Origin: an uncultured Bacteroidales bacterium
GTDB taxonomy: Bacteria; Bacteroidota; Bacteroidia; Bacteroidales; Bacteroidaceae
Assembly (NCBI GenBank): GCA_902772585.1
Contig: CACYBB010000013.1
Span: 17,980-81,979, forward strand
Direction of reading: 5' to 3'
Length of the DNA: 64,000 nt
Shown here: in pieces, positions 34,015-43,000 of the stretch
How the letters are laid out: each line of letters starts with the position of its first letter
Numbering within the stretch: the stretch's first letter is position 1
Notes under the pieces: generated by a model
What the model was told of the DNA's origin: nothing
Seen by the model: only the letters and a program-made list of their open reading frames with translations
The model's database searches: none
Position numbers and translations under genes: made by a program

Positions 34015-35208
34015 CACCAATTGTCTAGGAATGCTAATTTTGAATTTCTGGAGACAGAGATTGATGGCAACCATGTTGAAGTAATCAGAATTCACAAAGC
34101 ACTACATACTCCTGTTACTTTTGGAAAGACCGAGTACGTTCGTAGTGGGAGCTATACCAAGAAATTGAATGAATTCCCGGAGCTTATGGCTCAGTTATGG
34201 GACAAATTGCGTAATAATCGATTTGAAGACATGTGCCTTGTCAAGGATTTGAGATATGCCGATGTGTTGAGAATGATTGATGCTGGAGCATACTTTTCTT
34301 TGCTAAAATTTCCTCAACCTACAGAAGAAATAGAGGTGATGCATTACCTCATGGAAGATGGTATTGTCGTTAAGCTTGACAATGGTCTTTATGGCATTAC
34401 GAACTTAGGAGCAATCTTGTTTGCCAAAGACTTGAACGCTTTTCCAAGATTGGGACGTAAAGCCATGCGAGTGGTGCAATATCAAGGAAGAAACAGGTTG
34501 TTTATCCAAAAAGAAGAAACCTTTAATATCGGCTATGCTGTTTGCTTCGAGGACATAGTAAGGTTTGTCAATGCTCTTTTGCCAAGTAGCGAAGATGCCG
34601 CAGCTATTGCTTTGACGACAAAGAGCAAATATCCCCTGCCATCCGTAAGAGAAGCAATAGCTAACAGCTTAATCCATCAGGATCTATATATAACAGGAGC
34701 AGGTCCCGTTGTAGAGATATTTGACAACCGGATGGAAGTAACTAATCCTGGTACACCATTGGTGGATATAATGAGAATCATAGATAATCCTCCAAAATCA
34801 AGAAACGAAAAGCTTGCTTCTCTTATGCGAAGAATGAAGATGTGTGAAGAATTGGGAAGAGGATGGGATAGAATGGTACTGGCATGCGAGATGCAATACT
34901 TACCTGCACCAAGAATTGAGATTTTTGAGGAATCGACAAAAGTGACATTGTTCTCTGAAATGGAATTTAAAAACATATCTGCAGATGACAAGATATGGTC
35001 GTGCTATCTTCATGCCTGTTTGATGTATATTCAGGGTGACGCATTGACCAATACCTCTTTGAGAGATAGGTTCGGATTGAAAGAATCTTCTGCTGGAAGT
35101 ATATCCCGACTTATAAAAGAGGCTGTTGATAAAAACAGGGTAAAAGCTCTTGATCCTAAAACAGCTAAACGGTATATGCGTTATGTCCCAATATGGGCTT
35201 CTGTTTAA
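34015..35208 (+). pseudogene. ATP-binding (AlbA_2/HATPase_c_4) regulator, N-terminally truncated
   Basis: The gene begins at the vsr joint. An in-frame ATG at 33904 uses vsr-derived codons, so the first 35-40 residues are foreign. From ANFEFLETEI onward the sequence is the second half of an AlbA_2/Schlafen-like domain (TEYVRSGSYTKKL), then an HATPase-like domain (REAIANSLIHQDLYITGAG, VTNPGTPLVDIM, RMCEELGRGWDRMV-type motifs) and a C-terminal winged helix (IQGDALTNTSLRDRFGL). The missing N-terminus probably inactivates the DNA-binding fold. The rest of the reading frame is open. Confidence 0.75.
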
Positions 35209-35313
35209 TTTGCTGGTAATTTGCCAAAAAGAAAGAATGACAATGTGGGCGGTTCTGTAAATGATTGATATACAGCAAATTGCTAATATTTTCCTAATTT
35301 GCCTGTAATTTGC
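35206..35313. repeat. Paired TAATTTGC sites, 11-bp spacing
   Basis: TAATTTGC occurs at 35206, 35217, 35295 and 35306, that is, two pairs each 11 bp apart (one helical turn), 89 bp between pairs. The palindrome-like GCAAATTGC (35275-35283) lies between them. The block is directly upstream of the DUF2357 gene and may be a regulator-binding region. Confidence 0.5.
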
Positions 35314-35342
35314 TAGAGTAAGAGTGCCAATATATAATAGAT

Positions 35343-37679
35343 ATGTTAGAATATCTCGAAATACCAGTAGAAGGGAAGAGTAGCAGCTTGAGGCTGCTGA
35401 TATACCCGCAGTCCGCGAAGGCGAAGGTCTTTGAGGAGAGGGAGCCCTATGCTGGGGAGTCGAGATGGCAGCTGGTGGAGGGATGTACCTACGCCTACGA
35501 ATTTGTGCCATTCGAAACGGCACAAACTTCGACAGGTTGTCGCTACCAGTTTGAGAGGGAGAATGAGATTGTGAGGTTTCATCCCAACAAGACAAGTCAT
35601 GCCTGCGAAGGAACGCTGACGACAGGTATCTATGTGGGACACTTGGCATTACAGGTGGTGGATGTGGACACCCAGAAACCGGTGGGGAGTGTGAGCCTGG
35701 AGATAAGGAGCACGAAGTCGGAATACAGGAGCGACTATCGCCTGATGTTGGACGAGATTGCGGAATATTATACCGATTTGGTACTGCAACAAGGCTCGCC
35801 AGTGACACAAAGACTGGAGATAGACCAGTCGTGTTCATCAAAGACACTCTACCAGCGATTCTCGTTTGTGCGTTCGCTGATAGACAGCGAGGCATTTTCG
35901 GAGGCTATTCACAAGATTATTTCCAACCCCGTAAGGAAATGGACCGATGCCAACATTGAACGAGAGATTATCGGAGTAAAGCGCTTGAGTCGCAAGAACA
36001 TCCGTCAGATTGCTTCGAGCACAGACAGGGTTCAGCTACCCAAGGGAATGCGTAGGGGAATGCCTGAGTGTCTGACGAGCGTCCCAAGGAGAATAGAGGT
36101 GGAATACAAACGCGACACAACGGACAATCAGGAGAATCAGTTCGTGAAGTTTGTGCTGCGTACGTTTGTGAATTTCTGTTCTGAAATAAGAGGGTATGCC
36201 AATGCTACCGAACAGCTGAAGACGGAAGCCAACCAGACGCTGGAACGACTGTATGAACATCTGGACAACCAGTTCTTCCGTCAGATTTCGCAGCCTACAC
36301 ACATGAATATGAACAGTCCTGTGTTGCAACGCAAGGAGGGCTATCGCGAGGTGCTGCAGGCTTGGCTGCTGTTCGACTTGGCTGCTAAACTGAACTGGAC
36401 AGGTGGAGACGATGTGTATGATGCTGGAAAGAAGAACGTGGCGACGCTGTATGAGTACTGGCTGTTTTTCAAATTGCTGGAACTGGTGAGCGAATTCTTC
36501 CATATTGAGCCTCAGGCAAAGAAAGAACTGGTGGACTTTAAGGAGGATGCCATCAACCTGAACCTGAGACAAGGGCGGATGCGAATGGTGAGCGGACAAC
36601 AAGAGACCTTTTCACGCGTATTGAACGTAGCTTTCTATTACAACAGGACGTTTAACCGTGTTGCCGAGGGTGAAGATTCCATCCACAAGGCGGGTAGTTG
36701 GACGATGACCATGCGCCCCGACTATACGTTGTCGCTATGGCCAGGAGAGATATCCGAACAGGAGGCAGAACGTCAGGAACTGATTATTCATATACATTTT
36801 GATGCAAAGTATCGTCTAGATAAGGTGATGCTGGAAGATAAGGACGTTGGCAAGGACATTGGCGAGGAATTGGCTGATGAAAAGCAGGAACAGGAACTGA
36901 AGATATACAAACGAGGTGACCTGTTGAAAATGCATGCCTATAAAGACGCCATTCGAAGGACAAGTGGTGCCTATGTGCTGTATCCTGGAGATGAAAATAG
37001 AGAAATGCGCGGTTTCCATGAGATTGTGCCTGGATTGGGTGTCTTCAGTATTCGTCCAGGGCATTGGCGAGAGGATTCCGTCTATTTGAAGCAATTCTTG
37101 GCAGAGGTGAAGGCACACTTGATGGACCGCACGTCAGACCGCGAAAAACTGTCGTATTATCAATATGACGTGCATCTGGAACGTAACAAGACCATAACGA
37201 TGGAAAGTCTGCCAGAAGCGGAAGGCGAGAACAGAGACTTCTTGCCGGACGAGACAACGGTTCTAATAGGTTATTATAAGAGTCAGGAGCATCTCGACTG
37301 GATTATGAAGAACTGGCTGTATAACGGAAGGGCTGGTGACAGAGGTGGATCTATTGCAGTTTCAAAGGAGATTGTGACGGCACGGTATATCTTGCTGATT
37401 AACGGAAGAGAGAGCACGCTACTCAAGATCAACTCTGGAGGCCCGAAGGTTTTTGGCTATAAGGAAATGAAAGAGCGGCAGTATCCTTTCAATCCAAATG
37501 ATGATAACGAGGATAAGATTTATCTGGTGTTTCGACTGAATAAAAAGGGAATCGAGAAAGAGTTACAGAAATACGAGTGGAATCCAAAAGATATGAAGAA
37601 ACTTAAACTGTCTAAGTATGGACGGTTCGATGTCGTTGGTTTGACTGATTTGATGAAGATTGCAAGAATTAGAAGATAG
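35343..37679 (+). CDS. DUF2357 PD-(D/E)XK nuclease-like protein (McrC-related)
   Basis: A 778-aa protein. Residues about 1-220 are beta-rich, the DUF2357 region follows (RREIEVEYKRDTTDNQENQF-type segment; NVATLYEYWLFFKLLEL), and the nuclease core holds RPDYTLSL (Asp460) and HFDAKYR (Asp487, Lys489), then GDLLKMHAYKDAI. This is the PD-(D/E)XK pattern of McrC-like restriction subunits. Such genes normally sit beside a McrB-like AAA+ GTPase, but none is present here; the neighbours are pseudogenes. The frame is intact. A type IV restriction role is inferred; a lone subunit may be inactive. Confidence 0.75.
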   Translation: MLEYLEIPVEGKSSSLRLLIYPQSAKAKVFEEREPYAGESRWQLVEGCTYAYEFVPFETAQTSTGCRYQFERENEIVRFHPNKTSHACEGTLTTGIYVGHLALQVVDVDTQKPVGSVSLEIRSTKSEYRSDYRLMLDEIAEYYTDLVLQQGSPVTQRLEIDQSCSSKTLYQRFSFVRSLIDSEAFSEAIHKIISNPVRKWTDANIEREIIGVKRLSRKNIRQIASSTDRVQLPKGMRRGMPECLTSVPRRIEVEYKRDTTDNQENQFVKFVLRTFVNFCSEIRGYANATEQLKTEANQTLERLYEHLDNQFFRQISQPTHMNMNSPVLQRKEGYREVLQAWLLFDLAAKLNWTGGDDVYDAGKKNVATLYEYWLFFKLLELVSEFFHIEPQAKKELVDFKEDAINLNLRQGRMRMVSGQQETFSRVLNVAFYYNRTFNRVAEGEDSIHKAGSWTMTMRPDYTLSLWPGEISEQEAERQELIIHIHFDAKYRLDKVMLEDKDVGKDIGEELADEKQEQELKIYKRGDLLKMHAYKDAIRRTSGAYVLYPGDENREMRGFHEIVPGLGVFSIRPGHWREDSVYLKQFLAEVKAHLMDRTSDREKLSYYQYDVHLERNKTITMESLPEAEGENRDFLPDETTVLIGYYKSQEHLDWIMKNWLYNGRAGDRGGSIAVSKEIVTARYILLINGRESTLLKINSGGPKVFGYKEMKERQYPFNPNDDNEDKIYLVFRLNKKGIEKELQKYEWNPKDMKKLKLSKYGRFDVVGLTDLMKIARIRR

Positions 37680-37682
37680 ACT

Positions 37683-38112
37683 ATGGATAAACTCTCCACA
37701 GAACAACGGCATAAGAACATGTCTGCCATTCGGTCGAAAGATACGAAGCCAGAAATGATTGTGCGCAAGGGACTGTGGAAACGTGGTTTCAGATGGCAGA
37801 GGGCAGATGGAAGATGTGATTGAGGACTCGAAGTGCTGTAAGATTCCAAAGTCGAACAGGGAGTTCTGGGTGGCTAAGATTCGCAGGAACAAGGAAAGGG
37901 ATAAGGAGGAACAACGTAAACTGGCGGAGATGGGTTGGCATTGCATTACAGTATGGGAGTGCGAACTAACGCCCAAACGTCGCGAAGAAACACTGGAGTC
38001 CATCGCCTTCACGTTGAATCATATTTGGCTGCAAGACCATAGAACCTTTATCAATACTGAACAAGAAGAGGTGGATTATCAAATGCCAATGGCAGCTGAA
38101 GAAATGTCATGA
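37683..38112 (+). pseudogene. vsr remnant, copy 2
   Basis: The N-terminal frame from ATG 37683 is like copy 1 and stops at 37821-37823. The C-terminal half continues in another frame to 38112: CKIPKSNREFWVAKIRRNKE, then MGWHCITVWECELTPKRREE and a C-terminal tail ending AAEEMS. The catalytic centre between RGFRW and CKIPKS is missing, as in copy 1, so the defect predates the duplication. It could only encode a non-catalytic fragment. Confidence 0.85.
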
Positions 38113-38123
38113 AGAAGAGATTT

Positions 38124-38206
38124 GTCCGTCCCTACGGACTGCCAGTCCGATCCTTTCGGACTACGAGTCCGAAGCCTTCGGACTGAGAGTTCGCATTATT
38201 CGGACT
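38124..38206. repeat. Array of four 22-nt hairpins
   Basis: CGGACT recurs at 38135, 38157, 38179 and 38201 (exact 22-nt period). The units are small hairpins: GTCCGT/ACGGAC (38124-38139), AGTCCGA/TCGGACT (38144-38162), AGTCCGAAG with TTCGGACT (38166-38184), and a weaker AGTTCG/CGGACT (38188-38206). Period and unit number equal the array at 622-709, though the sequence differs. Confidence 0.75.
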
Positions 38207-38311
38207 GAACGCAAGTATTAGACAGTCTTATTTATGATGTAGGTTGATTCTGATTAAACGTAATTTTTATTTCACGTTGAATCGGACTCGAAAAAATAGG
38301 GAATTCGAAAA

Positions 38312-38580
38312 TGTCCCTCACATATTCACATGACACCTCTCAAATGCCGATGTATAAAGGGCTGAAGGCGCGTGAGGGATATTTATTCTCCCTCACGTCT
38401 CCCTCACTTTTTTCTCTTCGAGCCCTCACGTCAGGTAAGCGTATCCGTTCTGACGCTATGTGATGTGAGTGAATGTGACCCAAAATGTGAGGGTAATGTG
38501 AGGGACATTCGTTATCCCTCACGTCCCTCAAACGCCCTGTACATAAGGGTTTGAAGACTGTGATGTGAGTATGTGAGGGT
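38312..38580. repeat. Large imperfect inverted repeat
   Basis: Left arm 38314-38407 and the complement of right arm 38487-38580 align over about 94 bp, with CCCTCAC blocks at both ends of each arm, around a 79-bp centre. Each arm itself holds CCCTCAC/GTGAGGG palindromes. No transposase gene is present. Best described as a MITE-like element or a long structured transcript. The surrounding stretch 38207-38311 and 38581-38750 shows no gene; one further hairpin CTGACAGGG/CCC(G)TGTCAG is at 38679-38702. Confidence 0.7.
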
Positions 38581-38751
38581 AAAAATGACGTTTCCTGATT
38601 TTGGGGGACTGTCAGTATGCCTAACCTCTAAGATTTGTTGACTCGGTTAAACATTAAAACTGATATAGGTTGACTCGGACTGACAGGGCCAGTCCCGTGT
38701 CAGCTCAGTTAAGAAATGACTCGTTTTGTAAATTATCTCAGAAATAATTCG

Positions 38752-38759
38752 TAAATTTG
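38752..38759 (+). promoter_or_regulatory. Promoter of the second nudix gene
   Basis: TAAATTTG box within the stretch shared with the first nudix promoter; 8 nt before ATG 38768. Confidence 0.7.
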
Positions 38760-38767
38760 CAGGCAAT

Positions 38768-39241
38768 ATGAAACAGATAGAAGTCGTAGCAGCAATCATT
38801 CGCAGAGAAGACAAGATTTTCGCCACGCAGCGAGGATATGGCGAGTGGAAAGACTGGTGGGAGTTTCCTGGCGGAAAGATGGAGGCTGGGGAAACGCCAG
38901 AGGAGGCGCTCGTAAGGGAGATTCGCGAGGAGTTGTCTGCGGAGATTAGCGTGGATGAGTTTCTTTGTACGGTGGAGTATGATTACCCAAAGTTGGCCGA
39001 CGGCCGAGCCTGCTCACGCTCGGAAGACTCAAAGCAAGCTTTGGTTTCCCCTCGCTCAACCACAGCCTTTCACCTCACCATGCATTGTTATCTGTGTTCG
39101 CTCATTGGCGAGGCGCTGCATCTGAATGAGCACGAGGCGGCGAAATGGCTGGCGAAGAATGAGTTGGACAGCGTAAAGTGGTTGCCAGCGGATTTGGAAG
39201 TAATAAAGGAATTGACTAAAAAACATAATCAGGATATCTAA
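38768..39241 (+). CDS. Nudix hydrolase, MutT-like (copy 2) with 25-codon insertion
   Basis: A 157-aa paralogue of 31238-31630 with a complete Nudix box (GGKMEAGETPEEALVREIRE). Compared with copy 1 it carries 25 extra residues (ADGRACSRSEDSKQALVSPR and neighbours) between VEYDYP and FHLTMHCYL, encoded by a palindrome-containing element at 38993-39067. The insertion is in-frame and in a loop region, so the enzyme may still work. No DUF488 follows. The C-terminus also differs (KKHNQDI). Confidence 0.85.
   Translation: MKQIEVVAAIIRREDKIFATQRGYGEWKDWWEFPGGKMEAGETPEEALVREIREELSAEISVDEFLCTVEYDYPKLADGRACSRSEDSKQALVSPRSTTAFHLTMHCYLCSLIGEALHLNEHEAAKWLAKNELDSVKWLPADLEVIKELTKKHNQDI
38993..39067 (+). repeat. 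75-nt in-frame palindromic insertion in nudix copy 2
   Basis: The boundary is fixed by direct comparison with nudix copy 1. It contains the hairpins CCGAGC/GCTCGG (39004-39022) and CAAAGC/GCTTTG (39030-39043). Length 75 = 25 codons; no stop codon in the reading frame used. Confidence 0.75.
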
Positions 39242-39351
39242 GATGAGAATAATATTTTCATGTTATAAGTGTGAAGGAAATGCTGAAGCAGGTTTATCCT
39301 GAATTGCAGGTTAAACTAATGTACGATTGAGAATATTATTTTGAAAAAGGA

Positions 39352-40032
39352 ATGAAGGTAATCGTATCACAAGAGATAGAGCGTGCATGCCCTGAGTTTG
39401 TAGGGGCGTGCGTGGAGGCACAGGTAGTTAATACGCAGTACAACGAGGCGTTGTGGCAGGAGATAGAGGCTATGGGCGAAAGATTTCGTCGGGAGTTGAC
39501 GACGGAGTCGCTAAAGGACATAACGAGCATTGCTGCTACGCGCCGCGTCTATAAGGCTTGTGGCAAAGACCCTTCGCGCTACAGGCCTGCATCGGAGGCC
39601 TTGATACGTCGCATGTTGCAAGGCAAGGAACTCTATCAGCGCGATACACTGGTGGACTTGGTAAACCTGGCATCCATCGCCTACGGATACAGTATCGGGG
39701 GATTTGATGCAGACCGATTCGTGGGTGATACGCTGACGCTGGGGATTGGTCGTGAGGGTGAACCGTATGAAGGTATTGGTCGGGGAATGATCAATATTCA
39801 CGGACTGCCCGTGTATCGGGATGCTGAGGGTGGGGTTGGTACTCCGACAAGCGACCACGAGCGTACGAAGATGACGATAGACACCAGACATCTGGTGGTG
39901 CTTATCAACGGTTACGATGGTGATGAACAGCGTGTGCGTAAGAACGCTGAGTACATTCAGGAACTGTTGCGTAAATATTGTCAGAGCGATGGAGGCTCGT
40001 ACTTTATTTATAAAAAACGGGGGCAAGCTTGA
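39352..40032 (+). CDS. B3/B4 tRNA-binding domain protein
   Basis: A 226-aa stand-alone version of the B3/B4 domain found in the phenylalanyl-tRNA synthetase beta chain: RRVYKACGKDPSRYRPASEA and LVDLVNLASIAYGYSIGGFD are family signatures. Such free-standing proteins may edit mischarged tRNA or bind amino acid, but this is unproven. The final codons lie within the hairpin terminator of carB. 110 nt separate it from nudix copy 2, with no gene seen in between. Confidence 0.85.
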   Translation: MKVIVSQEIERACPEFVGACVEAQVVNTQYNEALWQEIEAMGERFRRELTTESLKDITSIAATRRVYKACGKDPSRYRPASEALIRRMLQGKELYQRDTLVDLVNLASIAYGYSIGGFDADRFVGDTLTLGIGREGEPYEGIGRGMINIHGLPVYRDAEGGVGTPTSDHERTKMTIDTRHLVVLINGYDGDEQRVRKNAEYIQELLRKYCQSDGGSYFIYKKRGQA

Positions 40033-40046
40033 AGACCTGCCCCCGT
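40017..40046 (-). terminator. carB terminator
   Basis: Nine-bp stem ACGGGGGCA / TGCCCCCGT. On the minus strand it is followed by a T6 run; it overlaps the end of the convergent B3/B4 gene. Confidence 0.85.
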
Positions 40047-40077
40047 GTTCGAAGTTATCTGTTGGTGGGACACAACG

Positions 40078-43000
40078 TTAGGCGTTGTACTCCTGCCAGC
40101 TCTTAATCTTGATTTCATCCTCCTTGAGGGCTGTGAAGGCCTCGATGAAGGCCTTAGCCAGACGGACGTTGGTCATCAAGGGGATGTTGTGGTCGATAGC
40201 GCCACGACGGATGCGGTAGCCGTTGGTGAGCTCGCGCTTGGTGTGGTTCTTCGGCACGTTGATGATGAGGTCGAACTGGTGGGCAGCAATCATGTCCATC
40301 ACGTTGTTCTGGCCTTCCTCGTCGGGCCAAGCAACTGCGGTAGCTGCTACGCCATTGTCGTTGAAGAACTTAGCGGTACCACCAGTAGCGAAGACCTTGT
40401 AGCCCTTCTTGACGAGGTTCTGTGCAGGCTCCAGCAGGCTGACCTTACCCTTGGCACCACCTGAAGAAATCAGGATGTTGGCACCCTCCTTAGGCAGACG
40501 GTAACCAGTAGCAATCAGCGAGTTGAGCATAGCCTCGTTGAGGTCGTCGCCCAGACAGCCTACCTCACCGGTAGAGCTCATATCGACACCCAGTACGGGG
40601 TCGGCATTCTGCAGACGGGCAAACGAGAACTGAGAGGCCTTGACGCCGATACGGTCGATGTCGAACTCTGATGAGTCGGGACGAGAGTAGGGGGCGTCGA
40701 GCATGATCTTCGTAGCGGTCTCGATGAAGTTACGCTTCAGAATCTTAGATACGAAGGGGAATGAGCGTGATGCACGCAGGTTACACTCGATAACCTTCAC
40801 CTCGCGGTTCTTAGCCAGGAACTGGATATTGAACGGTCCGCTGATGTTGAGCTCGGCAGCAATCTTGCGGGCAATCTTCTTGATCTGACGGATGGTAGAG
40901 AAATAGATGTGCTGAGCGGGGAACACCATGGTGGCGTCGCCAGAGTGCACACCAGCATACTCTACGTGCTCGGAGATGGCGTACTCGACAACCTCGCCCT
41001 TGTCGGCAACGGCGTCGAACTCAATCTCCTTGGTCTCAGTCATGAACTTCGAGATAACTACAGGGAACTCCTTAGACACCTCGGTAGCCATATTGAGGAA
41101 GCGGTGCAGCTCCTCGTCGTCGTAGCAGACGTTCATGGCAGCACCTGACAGCACGTAAGAAGGACGTACCAATACGGGGTAGCCCACCTCGTCGACAAAC
41201 TGCTTGACGTCCTCGAAAGAGGTCAAGGCACGCCATGCGGGCTGGTCGATGCCGAGCTTGTCGAGCATAGCAGAGAACTTGTCGCGGTTCTCGGCACGGT
41301 CGATGTCGACAGGACTGGTACCCAGAACGGGAACACCCTGACGGTGCAGCTTCATGGCGAGGTTGTTAGGTATCTGACCACCCACAGAGACAATGACACC
41401 ACGAGGCTGTTCGAGGTCCATAACGTCGAGGACACGCTCCAGAGAGAGCTCGTCGAAATACAGACGGTCGCACATGTCATAGTCGGTAGACACAGTCTCA
41501 GGGTTGTAGTTAATCATGATGGACTTGTAGCCCAACTTGCGAGCGGTGTTGATGGCGTTCACCGAGCACCAGTCGAACTCTACTGACGAACCGATACGGT
41601 AAGCACCAGAGCCGAGTACAACAACAGACTTCTCGTTCTTGTAGTAGTTGATGTCGTGGGCTGGGGTATAGACCTTGCCATCAGGCTCAGCGAAGGCTGG
41701 CGTATGGGTGTAGGTGAAGTAGAGGTAGTTGGTGAGCTCAGGATGCTCGCTGGCAACGGTAGGAATGCGCTTGACAGAAGGCAGGATGCCCTTCTGCTTG
41801 CGATATTCGCGAACCTGCAGGTTCTCCTTCTCCATATTGGTGGACTTGGTCTTCAGGACGAAGCGGGCAATCTGGAAGTCAGAGAAGCCGCACTGCTTCA
41901 CCTCCAGCAAGAGGTCGGCGGGCAGGTCTTCCAGCTTGTCGTACTTCTGCAACTCGTGCTTCAGGTCAACGATATGCTTCAGGCGCTCCAGGAACCAGAC
42001 GTCAATCTTGGTGAGCTGCTCGATGCGCTCAACAGTATAGCCATCCTCCAGAGCCTGTGCGATAGCAAAGATACGCAGGTCGGTGGGGTTAGCCAGCGCG
42101 TCGTCCAGGTCGTCGAACTTGGTGTGGTCATTGCCCACGAAACCGTGCATGCCCTGACCAATCATGCGGAGACCCTTCTGAATCATCTCCTCGAAAGAGC
42201 GGCCGATAGACATAATCTCACCGACAGACTTCATGCTGGAACCAATCTGACGGCTCACACCGGCAAACTTGGTGAGGTCCCAACGAGGAATCTTACAAAT
42301 CATGTAGTCGAGGGAAGGAGCAACGTAGGCTGAGCTGGTGGTACCCATCTCACCAATCTGGTCGAGGGTGTAGCCCAGTGCAATCTTGGCAGCAACGAAG
42401 GCGAGGGGATAGCCGGTAGCCTTAGAAGCCAGCGCAGAAGAACGGCTCAGACGAGCGTTGATTTCAATGATACGATAGTCGTTGGTCTCGGCATTGAAGG
42501 CAAACTGGATGTTGCACTCACCGACGATGCCCAGATGACGTACGCACTTGATGGTGATATCCTGCAGCATCTTGACCTGCTCAGGCTTCAGCGAACAGGT
42601 AGGAGCAACGACGATAGACTCACCAGTGTGGATGCCCAGGGGATCGAAGTTCTCCATAGAGGCAACGGTGAAGCAATGGTCGTTGGCGTCGCGGATGCAC
42701 TCGAACTCAATCTCCTTCCAGCCCTTCAGCGACTCCTCAACCAGAATCTGGGGAGCAAAGGTGAAGGCGCTCTCAGCCAGTTCCTTGAAGGCTTTCTCGT
42801 CAGGACAGATACCTGAACCCAGTCCTCCCAGCGCATAGGCTGAACGGATCATGATGGGGAAACCAATCTCGTGGGCAGCCTTCAAGGCGTCTTCCATGTT
42901 CTCTACGGCGTGACTTACGGGAGTCTTCAACTGGATCTCATCAAGCTTCTTTACAAAAAGGTCGCGATCCTCAGTGTTCATAATAGCCTCAACACTTGTT

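Noticed and set aside
31238-39241. Complete composite transposon
   Set aside because: The flanking direct repeats are nudix genes, not insertion sequences; no transposase, integrase or att site was found in the window.
41656-42333. 225-codon plus-strand frame inside carB
   Set aside because: Antisense shadow of a conserved enzyme; no independent signals.
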